17,796 nucleotides of DNA from an uncultured Bacillaceae bacterium (GTDB lineage Bacteria > Bacillota > Bacilli > Bacillales > Pradoshiaceae). Both the position numbers and the translations under genes were made by a program. Positions 6,642 to 14,604 of this stretch are shown here, one piece after another. The notes beneath the pieces are model-generated. The model was not told the origin of the DNA, did not search any database, and saw only the letters and a list, made by a program, of their open reading frames with translations. The stretch spans positions 1 to 17,796 of the forward strand of contig CAJGCH010000028.1 in assembly GCA_904501845.1 (NCBI GenBank). Direction: 5' to 3'. Every line of letters begins with the position of its first letter. Within the stretch, counting starts at the first letter, position 1.

Positions 6642-7538
6642 ATGAACACGATCCCGCTAATTGTTTCAACTGATTGGCTTGAAGAACGCCTAAATGACCC
6701 GAAGCTTCGTTTGATTGATGCTACAACCTTTATGAAGCCCTTGCAGGATGGCCAAATCACCTTATCATCCGGTAAGGATTCATACAAATTAGGACATATC
6801 CCAGGCGCTGTTTATGCAGATTTATTGCATGACCTGTCTAATCCGGCAGCAAATCTGCCTTTCACTCTGCCTGAGCGTGATGCTTTCATTCACCATATGA
6901 CGAATCTTGGTATCGGGGATGAGGACCATTTTACGGTTATTTATGACCAGGGGGCACTTGTAGGCGTTCCTGTGACAGCACCGCAATGGGCAGCAAGATT
7001 AAGATGGCAGCTAAAGTATGAGGGCTTTAAAAACATAGCTGTTCTAGAGGGCGGATTACAAAAGTGGAAGGAAGAAGGACGTCCCCTTTCTACAACCGCC
7101 GGCTCTTACCCGAAGGCTGATTTTAAAGGAGAACGCAAGGAGGAAATGCTTGCGACGATGGAGGATGTTATCGCAGCGATGGATGATGATTCCGTTGTTC
7201 TCATCAACAGCTTATCTCCCGAAGATTTTAGAGGAGAAACGGATACGTACCCTCGGAAAGGTCATATTCCTGGGAGCGCAAACGTCTTCTTTGGCTGCCA
7301 TGCCAATCCCGAAACAAAAGCTGTTCTTCCAAATGAAGAGCTGAGAAAGAATTTCGAGAATACCGGTGCCCTTGATCCGGATAAAAGGGTCATCACCTAC
7401 TGCGGCGGCGGCATCGCAGCCACATGGAATGCGCTCGTTTTAGAACAGATTGGTGTGGAGAATGTCGCCGTCTATGATGGGTCCATGAATGAATGGGCCT
7501 CCAGGGAGGATCTCCCCCTTGTCACTGGCAGTAAATAA
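6642..7538 (+). CDS. two-domain rhodanese-type sulfurtransferase
   Basis: This 298-residue protein contains two rhodanese domains, at about 8-150 and 168-292. The N-terminal, normally inactive domain contains GHIPGAVYADL and LEGGLQKWKEEGRP. The C-terminal domain repeats this as KGHIPGSANVFFG and carries the active-site loop starting at Cys254 (YCGGGIAAT). This architecture is that of thiosulfate or 3-mercaptopyruvate sulfurtransferases, which move sulfur from thiosulfate or mercaptopyruvate to an acceptor such as cyanide or a thiol. The loop does not settle the donor. An AATGGAGTG ribosome binding site lies about 8 bases before the ATG. It is a single-gene unit, and a bidirectional terminator separates it from hutH. 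Confidence 0.92.
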   Translation: MNTIPLIVSTDWLEERLNDPKLRLIDATTFMKPLQDGQITLSSGKDSYKLGHIPGAVYADLLHDLSNPAANLPFTLPERDAFIHHMTNLGIGDEDHFTVIYDQGALVGVPVTAPQWAARLRWQLKYEGFKNIAVLEGGLQKWKEEGRPLSTTAGSYPKADFKGERKEEMLATMEDVIAAMDDDSVVLINSLSPEDFRGETDTYPRKGHIPGSANVFFGCHANPETKAVLPNEELRKNFENTGALDPDKRVITYCGGGIAATWNALVLEQIGVENVAVYDGSMNEWASREDLPLVTGSK

Positions 7539-7546
7539 GCTAAGCG

Positions 7547-7587
7547 AAAAAGAGATGGATGCAAGTTCGGCACTCCATCTCTTTTTT
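7547..7587. terminator. bidirectional terminator between the sulfurtransferase and hutH
   Basis: AGAGATGGA and TCCATCTCT form a stem with about 14 loop bases. On the plus strand it is followed by TTTTTTA; on the minus strand by TTTTTCGC. It can therefore end both the sulfurtransferase transcript and the hut operon, with hutH as the last gene. Confidence 0.88.
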
Positions 7588-7631
7588 ATGGTAATCTTTG
7601 TTTACATAATATATTTATAACAAACACCACA

Positions 7632-9125
7632 TCATAAAAAAGCTTCCCTGCAGACCTTTAACTCATCTGCTATTTGCTCAATATCGTCTGAAAGCGAACG
7701 GTCTGATGCTATGTAGGTCACCTTCTTTCGCAGGTGGTCATACAGCCTTCTCGTTTTAGGCGCTAATTTATCCGCTCCCCGGAAGTCAGCGGCTTGAGCG
7801 GCGCAAATCCATTCAATCGCGAGAACCTTACGAGCATTTTCAAGGATGCTTAATGCATGTCTCGCTGCTGTCGCCCCCATGCTCACATGGTCTTCCTGAT
7901 TGGCGGAGGATGGGATGGAGTCGACGCTAGATGGATGTGAGAGCACCTTATTCTCTGAAACGAGTGATGCTGCGACATATTGCGTGATCATTAATCCTGA
8001 CTCAAGCCCCGGATTCGGGCTTAAAAATGGCGGCAAATCATTTAATTGGGGATTTACCAGTCTTTCAATCCTTCTTTCCGATATATTGGCGAGCTCTGAA
8101 ATGGCAATGCCCAGGAAATCCATCGCAAAGGCAAGCGGCTGTCCGTGGAAATTGCCGCCTGAGATAACTTGGTCAGTCTCTGGAAAGATTAAGGGGTTAT
8201 CGGTCGCCGCATTGATTTCAATGATGAGCTTCTCTTCCACAAAGGATAGCACTTGCTGGATAGCCCCGTGAACCTGGGGAATGCAGCGCAGGGAATAAGC
8301 ATCTTGAATACGGAGCTCGCCTTGCCTTGTCATCAGCCCGCTCCCCTCTACATAAGCACAAATTCTTTTGGCCACATCCTGCTGCTCCTTATAGGGCCGT
8401 ACCTCATGTGTCATCGGCAAGAACGGATCCAAGACGCCTCGCAAGGATTCAAGGGTAAGTGAGGCGATACCGTCTGCATAATCAGCCAGTCTCTTTCCTT
8501 CCAAGTAGGCGATCACACTGCTCGCGGCCATCGCTTGCGTGCCGTTAATTAAGGCGAGTCCTTCCTTTGCCTCAAGCTGGATCGCTTTTAATCCCGCCTT
8601 CTGCAAGGCAACAATGCCGGGGTAGCGCCTGCCTTGATAGTTTGCCTCTCCCTCCCCAATCAAGACTAGAGCTAAATGAGACAATGGAGCGAGATCTCCG
8701 CTTGCCCCAAGGGAACCCTTGGAGGGGATAACGGGATGGACCCTCTGGTTAAGGCAATCAATCAATAATTGGAGAAGCTCCATTCGTACGCCTGAATACC
8801 CCTTTGCCAATGCATTGGCACGAAGTAATAGCATCAGTCTCGTGACAGGCTCTGGGAACGCTTCTCCAACCCCGCATGCATGGGAACGAATCAAATTCAC
8901 CTGCAAATCGCGTACATGCTCGTTTGATATGGTCGTTTCACTCAGCTTCCCAAATCCGGTGTTCAGGCCATATACGATATTCCCCTCTTTGAGCTTTCTT
9001 TCTACTAAGGTCCGTGCCTCTAAAATACCCTCGACTGCCTTTTCTCCAATGTCGACTTGTTCATATTCATATAAGACCCTTTCAATCTCTTTAAGCGTCA
9101 ATGAATTCCCATCAATTTGAATCAT
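7632..9125 (-). CDS. hutH: histidine ammonia-lyase HutH
   Basis: HutH deaminates L-histidine to urocanate, the first step of histidine degradation. The 497-residue product has the intact MIO cofactor triad Ala141-Ser142-Gly143 in GSLGASGDLAPLSH, and the catalytic tyrosine in VYGLNTGFGKL (Tyr52). The conserved NGTQAMAA, NAATDNPLIF and QEDHVSMG segments are also present. The ATG at 9125 is preceded by AGGGGG at good spacing; a GTG directly before it at 9128 is also in frame. It is the last gene of the hut cluster, 174 bp after hutG and behind a terminator-like hairpin. In Bacillus subtilis hutH is the first enzyme gene, after hutP, so this gene order differs. Confidence 0.97.
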   Translation of the reverse strand: MIQIDGNSLTLKEIERVLYEYEQVDIGEKAVEGILEARTLVERKLKEGNIVYGLNTGFGKLSETTISNEHVRDLQVNLIRSHACGVGEAFPEPVTRLMLLLRANALAKGYSGVRMELLQLLIDCLNQRVHPVIPSKGSLGASGDLAPLSHLALVLIGEGEANYQGRRYPGIVALQKAGLKAIQLEAKEGLALINGTQAMAASSVIAYLEGKRLADYADGIASLTLESLRGVLDPFLPMTHEVRPYKEQQDVAKRICAYVEGSGLMTRQGELRIQDAYSLRCIPQVHGAIQQVLSFVEEKLIIEINAATDNPLIFPETDQVISGGNFHGQPLAFAMDFLGIAISELANISERRIERLVNPQLNDLPPFLSPNPGLESGLMITQYVAASLVSENKVLSHPSSVDSIPSSANQEDHVSMGATAARHALSILENARKVLAIEWICAAQAADFRGADKLAPKTRRLYDHLRKKVTYIASDRSLSDDIEQIADELKVCREAFL

Positions 9126-9140
9126 CACACAACCCCCTCT

Positions 9141-9198
9141 GTCTCTGAATTCCAGGCATATAAAAGGCTATATCAGAGACGAGTCATGATATAGCCCC
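9141..9198 (-). promoter_or_regulatory. terminator-like hairpin with a competing inverted repeat before hutH
   Basis: Read as RNA on the minus strand, GGCTATATCA (9187-9196) and TGATATAGCC (9166-9175) form a perfect 10-bp stem with an 11-base loop, followed by TTTTATAT, a weak U tract. GTCTCTGA (9173-9180), which spans the loop and the start of the 3' arm, is perfectly complementary to TCAGAGAC (9141-9148), just before the hutH ribosome binding site. The two pairings share bases and exclude each other at the base of the stem. This resembles an attenuator or processing element that sets hutH expression relative to the upstream hut genes. The structure is seen; its function is inferred. Confidence 0.55.
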
Positions 9199-9299
9199 AT
9201 GGTGTGTATGCTATTTGGTTAAACGAGAGTAGCAAGATGCTTGTCTACATTTCGTTTTCGTCCATACATGCTTATGCTAAAGCTAAGAAAATAGACTGA

Positions 9300-10286
9300 T
9301 TATTCCCTTTCACGTTTGCCAATCATTCTGCCTGTCATGAATTGGAGCCATGCATGAACTCCTATTCGGCATGTTTCTTCTATTCTGGAATCACGGGAAG
9401 GGTCGAGGCAGACAAAGTCAATATGGCTTACGTCTTTAAATTTCCCAATTGACAAAAGCCCTTCAAATAATTCCTCCGTCCGCATCCCACCTGGTGTCGC
9501 TGCAGGCACGCCAGGTGCGAATGATATGTCTAACACATCCATGTCGACAGTCACATAAATCAGGTCCACCTCAGATGACAGCCGCATTAGCTCTTGTTCT
9601 ATCAGCATCGCAACACCTGTTTTTCTAGCCTCTTTCATTGAATATGTTCGAATATGATGCTTTTTCGCATACTCAACTAGCGATTTAGTATTGTAATAGC
9701 CATGAAGGCCAATGTTGACAATATGATTGCCTCTTACGACTCCCTCATCAATCAACTGGCGGATAGGTGTTCCATTCGCAGGCCCATACTCAGCAGGATT
9801 CCTAACATCAAGATGCGTATCTAACTGGAGAATGCCAATCGTCCGATTTGGCTGTTCGCTCCTAAGCCCGCGAATCGCACAAGCAGTAGTGGAATGGTCA
9901 CCGCCAATCATGCAAAGCGTTGACTTAGGGAACGTCCGTTTCAGCGCACTTGTCGCGATTTCAATTCTGCGATGTGATTCAGCGACATCTGTCGTGTGCA
10001 TGAGGATATCTCCTGCATCAGCGACGGTATAGGATGTCAGGTCAATTTCTTCCTCAAAATTATAGGCGGCAAATTGTTTCCACAGCTTTCGGAAAACCTC
10101 TGGGTAAAGAGAGGCACCGGAAACACTTATGGAGGATTTCGATAAAGGTGCTCCATAGATAATGCATTCGGGCGGAGATTTCACCTCTTGTATCTTTTGA
10201 ATCCACTCATGCACATAGCCGGACGGTTCACCAGAAGGGTTCCAAGACCAATTCGGTTCACGAAGCCATTTATCTGTTAGATCCAT
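9300..10286 (-). CDS. hutG: formimidoylglutamase HutG (arginase/agmatinase family)
   Basis: HutG hydrolyses N-formimino-L-glutamate to glutamate and formamide, the last step of the pathway in Bacillus. The 328-residue protein belongs to the ureohydrolase superfamily and keeps all manganese ligand motifs: GGDHS (128-132), DTHLD (156-160) and DMD (248-250), followed by PGVPAATPGG. Its place in the hut operon makes formimidoylglutamase far more likely than arginase or agmatinase. The ATG at 10286 overlaps the end of hutI by 17 bases and has GGGGAG upstream, which suggests translational coupling. Confidence 0.93.
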   Translation of the reverse strand: MDLTDKWLREPNWSWNPSGEPSGYVHEWIQKIQEVKSPPECIIYGAPLSKSSISVSGASLYPEVFRKLWKQFAAYNFEEEIDLTSYTVADAGDILMHTTDVAESHRRIEIATSALKRTFPKSTLCMIGGDHSTTACAIRGLRSEQPNRTIGILQLDTHLDVRNPAEYGPANGTPIRQLIDEGVVRGNHIVNIGLHGYYNTKSLVEYAKKHHIRTYSMKEARKTGVAMLIEQELMRLSSEVDLIYVTVDMDVLDISFAPGVPAATPGGMRTEELFEGLLSIGKFKDVSHIDFVCLDPSRDSRIEETCRIGVHAWLQFMTGRMIGKRERE

Positions 10287-11544
10287 TTACGAGCAGCTCC
10301 CCTTTTTTCCAGACTGAATGGACATGGTTGACGCCAAATCGATATTGAAGCTCTCGATACGAGCCCACATTCCATAATACAAGGTCAGCTTGCTTTCCTT
10401 CCTCGATACTGCCGATGCTGTCCTCACGCCTGATTGCACAAGCCGCATTATAAGTCGCGGCACACAGCGCTTCAGCCGGAGTCATCTTCATCATCAGGCA
10501 GGCCAAGTTCATGACGAGCGGCATGGAAACCGTCGGTGATGAACCTGGATTGCAATCCGTTGAAATGGCCACGGGTACCCCTAGGTCAATCATCCTCCTC
10601 GCATTAGCGGGCTTTTCTCCTAAAAATAAGGCGGTTGCGGGGAGCAAACAGGCAACGACTCCTGCCTCTGCCATCGCTTCCATTCCAGCTATTCCGGTCT
10701 TTAATAGATGCTCCGCCGAGACGGCACCAAGTTCGGCGGCGAGCTCAGCACCGCCTGTTGCGACAATTTCATCTGCATGGATTTTTGGCAGCAGCCCTTT
10801 ATTCTTGCCCGCCATGAGAATTCGTTTCGATTGCTCGATTGAGAAAACATCCTTTTCACAAAAGACATCAATGAATTCAGCCAAGCCTTCCTCGATAACA
10901 GCGGGAATCATTTCATTTATGACCGATTCAACATACCTTTCCTCCTTGCCTGCATAAGATCTCGGGATGGCATGAGCTCCCATGAAGGTTGGGATGATAT
11001 CAACAGGATGCTTATTGTCTAATGCCTGCATGACTCTCAATTGCTTCAATTCTGTTTCAAGACTTGTTCCGTAGCCGCTTTTCCCCTCAATCGTTGTTAC
11101 CCCATGCTGCAAGAAAAGGTCAAGACGCTCCCTTGCCTCGCTGTAAAGCTGGCTGAAAGAGGCATTATCCGTTTTCTTAGCCGTTGAATGGATACCCCCG
11201 CCTTCATTCATGATTTCCATATAGGTAACACCTTGCAGCCGCTTCTCAAATTCCTCTTCCCTGCTTCCCCCATAGACAAAATGGGTGTGCGGATCAACCA
11301 GTCCAGGTGTCAGAAGCTTTCCTTCCGCATCAATGATATCAGCCTCGGCGATTCTTGAACCATACCTCCGTTTTAACTGTAAGGTCGTGCCGACAGCCTC
11401 AATCCTTCCCTTTTCAACCCAGAGGCTTCCATCCTCGATGATTCCAAGGTCGCTCATGTCCGCTCTTTTCTTTGGGCCAGGCTGCGACGCCTTCAAAGTG
11501 GCAAGTTCACCGATATGCTTGATCCATACAGGCCGGCTATTCAT
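10270..11544 (-). CDS. hutI: imidazolonepropionase HutI
   Basis: HutI hydrolyses 4-imidazolone-5-propionate to N-formimino-L-glutamate. The 424-residue amidohydrolase keeps the metal and catalytic residues: His86 and His88 in GLVDPHTHFVYGG, His191 in FMGAHAIP, His256 in KIHADEI, His279 in SAEHL and Asp330 in STDCNPGS. Length and motifs match the Bacillus enzyme. Its ATG at 11544 lies inside the hutU coding region (8-base overlap), with AGGAGC 8 bases upstream. Both the hutU-hutI and hutI-hutG junctions overlap, so the three genes are translated as a coupled block. Confidence 0.96.
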   Translation of the reverse strand: MNSRPVWIKHIGELATLKASQPGPKKRADMSDLGIIEDGSLWVEKGRIEAVGTTLQLKRRYGSRIAEADIIDAEGKLLTPGLVDPHTHFVYGGSREEEFEKRLQGVTYMEIMNEGGGIHSTAKKTDNASFSQLYSEARERLDLFLQHGVTTIEGKSGYGTSLETELKQLRVMQALDNKHPVDIIPTFMGAHAIPRSYAGKEERYVESVINEMIPAVIEEGLAEFIDVFCEKDVFSIEQSKRILMAGKNKGLLPKIHADEIVATGGAELAAELGAVSAEHLLKTGIAGMEAMAEAGVVACLLPATALFLGEKPANARRMIDLGVPVAISTDCNPGSSPTVSMPLVMNLACLMMKMTPAEALCAATYNAACAIRREDSIGSIEEGKQADLVLWNVGSYRELQYRFGVNHVHSVWKKGELLVNGSNR

Positions 11545-13216
11545 TTTGCCCAGCTCCTGTATCGAGCATTGGCATCTGAATGCCTTTTTCCCTAGCTGTC
11601 TTTATAGCGCTTTCATAACCTGCGTCTGCATGGCGCACCACGCCAAGGCCTGGGTCTGTGGTTAATACACGTTCAAGTTTCTCAGCCGCCTGCTTTGTTC
11701 CATCCGCGACAATGACCATTCCCGCATGAATGGAATAGCCCATACCGACACCGCCGCCGTGATGAACAGATACCCAGGACGCACCACCGCTTGCATTTAT
11801 CAAGGCATTCAGGATAGGCCAATCAGCTACCGCATCAGACCCATCCTTCATCGCTTCGGTCTCCCTGTTCGGCGATGCTACTGAACCGGCATCCAGATGG
11901 TCACGCCCAATTACAATAGGCGCTTTTAATTCGTCCCTTGCAACCATTTCATTAATCAAGGAACCGAATCTTGCTCTTTCCCCGTAGCCAAGCCATGCGA
12001 TACGAGCCGGTAGTCCCTGGAAGCGGATATTCTTCCTGGCAAGCCTTATCCATCTGCATAGGGCTTCATTCTCTTTAAATTCTTTCAAGATGACTTCATC
12101 CGTTTTGAAAATATCTTCTGGGTCTCCTGATAAGGCAACCCATCTGAACGGGCCTTTCCCCTCGCAAAATTGAGGGCGAATATAAGCCGGAACGAATCCG
12201 GGTATCTCAAAAGCTCGTCTGACTCCGCTGTCTTTGGCGACCTGGCGAATATTATTTCCATAATCAAAGGCGACAGCGCCCTTCTCTTTCATGTCAAGCA
12301 TGGCTTGGACATGAATCGCCATCGAAGCAGTCGAACGCTCTTGATATTCCTTTGGATTCAATGTTCGCAGCTGTGCTGCTTCCTCAATTGTCATTTTGCT
12401 TGGAATATATCCATATAGGGGGTCATGTGCGGACGTCTGATCGGTAATGATATCTGGTATAAATCCGCGCTGAATCATTTGCGGGAGAATTTCTGCCGCA
12501 TTGCCGCACAGACCGATGGACAAGGGGGCACCCTCCTCTTTAGCCTCCATGGCTAGCCTGATTGCTTCATCAAGGGTGAAAGCTTTCCGATCGGCATATT
12601 TTGTATCAATTCTCCGGTCAATCCGTTTTTCGTCCGCCTCAATTGCCAGGCATACTCCGCCGTTCATCGTAACGGCTAGCGGCTGTGCTCCACCCATTCC
12701 CCCAAGGCCCGCTGTCACGGTGATGGTCCCTGCAAGCGTTCCGCCAAAATGCTGCCTCGCACACTCAGCGAATGTCTCATACGTCCCTTGCACAATCCCT
12801 TGTGAACCTATGTAAATCCAGCTGCCAGCCGTCATCTGGCCATACATCATGAGCCCCTTTCGATCAAGCTCGCGGAAGACTTCCCAGTTTGCGTAAGCAG
12901 GAACAAGATTAGAATTAGCAAGCAGCACACGTGGAGCAAGCTCATGGCTTCTGAAGACAGCGACCGGCTTTCCGGACTGAATCAATAACGTCTCATCATT
13001 CTCCAATGACTGTAAAGAATCAATAATTGCTTCAAAAGCCTCCCAGCTCCTCGCTGCTTTCCCTGTCCCTCCATATACAATCAAATTCTCGGGATCCTCG
13101 GCGACATCTTCATGCAAATTATTCAAAAGCATGCGAATCGCGGCCTCCTGCTGCCACCCTTTTGCATGCAAATCTGACCCGTTATAGTGTTCATAAAGGG
13201 GTAAATGCTTGTTCAT
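11537..13216 (-). CDS. hutU: urocanate hydratase HutU
   Basis: HutU converts urocanate to 4-imidazolone-5-propionate using tightly bound NAD+. The 559-residue product has the conserved GLGGMGGAQPLAVTMNGG (from about 170), GYIPSKM, FCEGKGPFRW, GLPARIAWLGYGERARFG, DHLDAGSVASPNRET and VHHGGGVGMGYSIHAG segments. The ATG at 13216 (MNKHLP) is chosen because AGGGAGG lies 8 bases upstream; the upstream start at 13237 would place this ribosome binding site inside the gene. It is the first gene of the operon. Odd point: the residue I remember as the essential cysteine of the Pseudomonas enzyme (RICWVG context) is Ala407 here. Confidence 0.97.
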   Translation of the reverse strand: MNKHLPLYEHYNGSDLHAKGWQQEAAIRMLLNNLHEDVAEDPENLIVYGGTGKAARSWEAFEAIIDSLQSLENDETLLIQSGKPVAVFRSHELAPRVLLANSNLVPAYANWEVFRELDRKGLMMYGQMTAGSWIYIGSQGIVQGTYETFAECARQHFGGTLAGTITVTAGLGGMGGAQPLAVTMNGGVCLAIEADEKRIDRRIDTKYADRKAFTLDEAIRLAMEAKEEGAPLSIGLCGNAAEILPQMIQRGFIPDIITDQTSAHDPLYGYIPSKMTIEEAAQLRTLNPKEYQERSTASMAIHVQAMLDMKEKGAVAFDYGNNIRQVAKDSGVRRAFEIPGFVPAYIRPQFCEGKGPFRWVALSGDPEDIFKTDEVILKEFKENEALCRWIRLARKNIRFQGLPARIAWLGYGERARFGSLINEMVARDELKAPIVIGRDHLDAGSVASPNRETEAMKDGSDAVADWPILNALINASGGASWVSVHHGGGVGMGYSIHAGMVIVADGTKQAAEKLERVLTTDPGLGVVRHADAGYESAIKTAREKGIQMPMLDTGAGQNE

Positions 13217-13235
13217 TTTCACTACCTCCCTGGTC

Positions 13236-13250
13236 ATTTTTCAGAATTTC
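13236..13250. promoter_or_regulatory. candidate CodY box upstream of hutU
   Basis: ATTTTTCAGAATTTC matches the CodY consensus AATTTTCWGAAAATT at 11 of 15 positions, including the central TTTTCAGAA. It lies 20-34 bases before the hutU start, in the leader. The hut operon of Bacillus subtilis is repressed by CodY, so the location makes sense, but four mismatches make this only a candidate. Confidence 0.4.
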
Positions 13251-13287
13251 CGCTATGTTCATTCCCTATCTATATTTCATTCTTCTA

Positions 13288-13314
13288 ATAATAGGTTCTT
13301 TTCATTTTTTTCAA
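13288..13314 (-). promoter_or_regulatory. weak candidate promoter for the hut operon
   Basis: On the minus strand TTGAAA (13309-13314) and TATTAT (13288-13293) are separated by 15 bases, shorter than ideal; TATTAG three bases further gives 18. It lies about 75 bases before hutU. No sigma-L (-24 GG/-12 GC) promoter was found. Since no terminator follows the kinase gene, read-through from it is also possible. Confidence 0.3.
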
Positions 13315-13409
13315 TAAGATTGAGAGATACAACTAAGCATTCTAAAGATAGAGAGGGCTTGTTTCATTTTCATCCACTTACGAGTTCAAAAGGATATAAT
13401 CATCATTTA

Positions 13410-14564
13410 TCAATCTAATGGGTCCTTAATAATGATAGAATCGGGCAAATGGATACAAAAAGTGGTCCATTCAGGTTCAGATGTGCACACCAGGTAGCCG
13501 TCATAGCTTTCAATGATTTTACGGCAAACATACAGACCTATCCCTGTACCCAATTCCTTTGTGGTGAAGAAAGGTTCAAAGATAGAATCGATATATTCCT
13601 TTTCAATCATGGGGCCATTATTGGAGAGACAAATAAGAAGCTGATTATTCTTTACTCCTGCTTTTACGTTAACGATGCGCTCAGATGGCACATTCTTCAA
13701 TGCATCTATCGAATTGACCAAAAGATTCAAAATGACTTGCTTTAGACCATTCCTGCTTGCTTTGATCTTCAAATCGGCTGCTACATCAATCTCAACTTTG
13801 ACATTTGTATCGATAAGGCTGGCGTAGCTTAATTGCTTAATCTCATCAATCAGCTGCCCGATTGAAATCTCAACGACTAAATCCTCATTAAATTCAGCCT
13901 TCGAGGTGTGCAGGAATTGAGTAATGCGGAAATTCAGCTGATTCAGTTCATAATCCATGATGTCCAAATATTTCATATCTGGATATTCCTTTTTCAAAAT
14001 CTTATTGAATCCCATGACCGCAGTAAGCGGATTGCGGAATTCGTGTACAAAGCTTGAAGAGATTTGGCCAAGCAGTGCCAGCTTATCTTTATGATTTTCA
14101 TTTATGAAGGATGTCTTCTCATCTATAACCTTATTGGCAAGATAAGAGTATGCAGATACAAGCTCATGGCTGAAAATGTCAAATTGCCGGTTGACATCAT
14201 TGATGACGACTTGAAGGGTTGTGACAGGAACGTCCATCCTCATAATGGAATTGGTTATGACTCGCCTGCCTTGATTGATATTATATAAGACATCCCCTAT
14301 ATTAATTCGATTCATTCTTTCGGATACTATCTTCCTTGCCATTTCTCTTATAGCGGTTTCCGATATCTTGCCGCTAATTGTGTCAATCAATTGGTTAAAC
14401 ATGATATAACGTGAATCATCCATCCGTTCGAGGGCCTCTTCCTTGTTTTCTTCATTCATTTTGATGGAATTAAGCCATTCTTCAAATAGCTTTGCATCAT
14501 CCCTCGTCAGCGAATCCTCAATAAACGTTATATATTCAGCGTGTTTTACTAATATGGGCTCCAT
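13410..14564 (-). CDS. orphan sporulation-type sensor histidine kinase
   Basis: This 384-residue cytoplasmic histidine kinase has no membrane segments. Residues 1 to about 150 are helical and resemble the HisK_N (non-haem globin-like) sensor domain of some Bacillus sporulation kinases; this is a recalled resemblance. The HisKA region has SSFVHEFRNPLTAVMGFNKI with phosphoacceptor His174. The ATPase domain has the N box LNLLVNSIDALK (Asn280, Asn284), the F box FEPFFTTKE (329-337) and the G2 box GTGIGL (339-344). The G1 box reads SNNGPMI instead of the usual DNGPGI. No response regulator is adjacent, as for KinA-E, which feed the Spo0F-Spo0B-Spo0A phosphorelay. GGTGG precedes the ATG at 14564. 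Its promoter looks sigma-H dependent. No terminator separates it from hutU. Confidence 0.88.
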   Translation of the reverse strand: MEPILVKHAEYITFIEDSLTRDDAKLFEEWLNSIKMNEENKEEALERMDDSRYIMFNQLIDTISGKISETAIREMARKIVSERMNRINIGDVLYNINQGRRVITNSIMRMDVPVTTLQVVINDVNRQFDIFSHELVSAYSYLANKVIDEKTSFINENHKDKLALLGQISSSFVHEFRNPLTAVMGFNKILKKEYPDMKYLDIMDYELNQLNFRITQFLHTSKAEFNEDLVVEISIGQLIDEIKQLSYASLIDTNVKVEIDVAADLKIKASRNGLKQVILNLLVNSIDALKNVPSERIVNVKAGVKNNQLLICLSNNGPMIEKEYIDSIFEPFFTTKELGTGIGLYVCRKIIESYDGYLVCTSEPEWTTFCIHLPDSIIIKDPLD

Positions 14565-14604
14565 TGCTTTTTGACCACCATTTCAAATTCAAATATTTGT
14601 TTTA

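Noticed and set aside
9247..9262. Possible CcpA cre site (CGAAAACGAAATGT on the minus strand) in the hutG-hutH spacer
   Set aside because: The AAACG core fits but three outer positions including the closing CA mismatch, and the position far after the hut promoter is unusual.
9270..9290. NAG-type triplets (TAG-N3-TAG-N3-AAG) after hutG, considered as HutP binding sites
   Set aside because: As I recall, HutP triplets are spaced by four bases; here the spacing is three and only three triplets occur, and hutP is not in the window.
10511..10957. Plus-strand open frame of 148 codons
   Set aside because: It is a shadow of hutI on the opposite strand; hutI has full catalytic motifs.
13217..13409. 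Sigma-54 (SigL) promoter for hut
   Set aside because: No TGGCAC-N5-TTGCA-like element could be found in the hutU upstream region.
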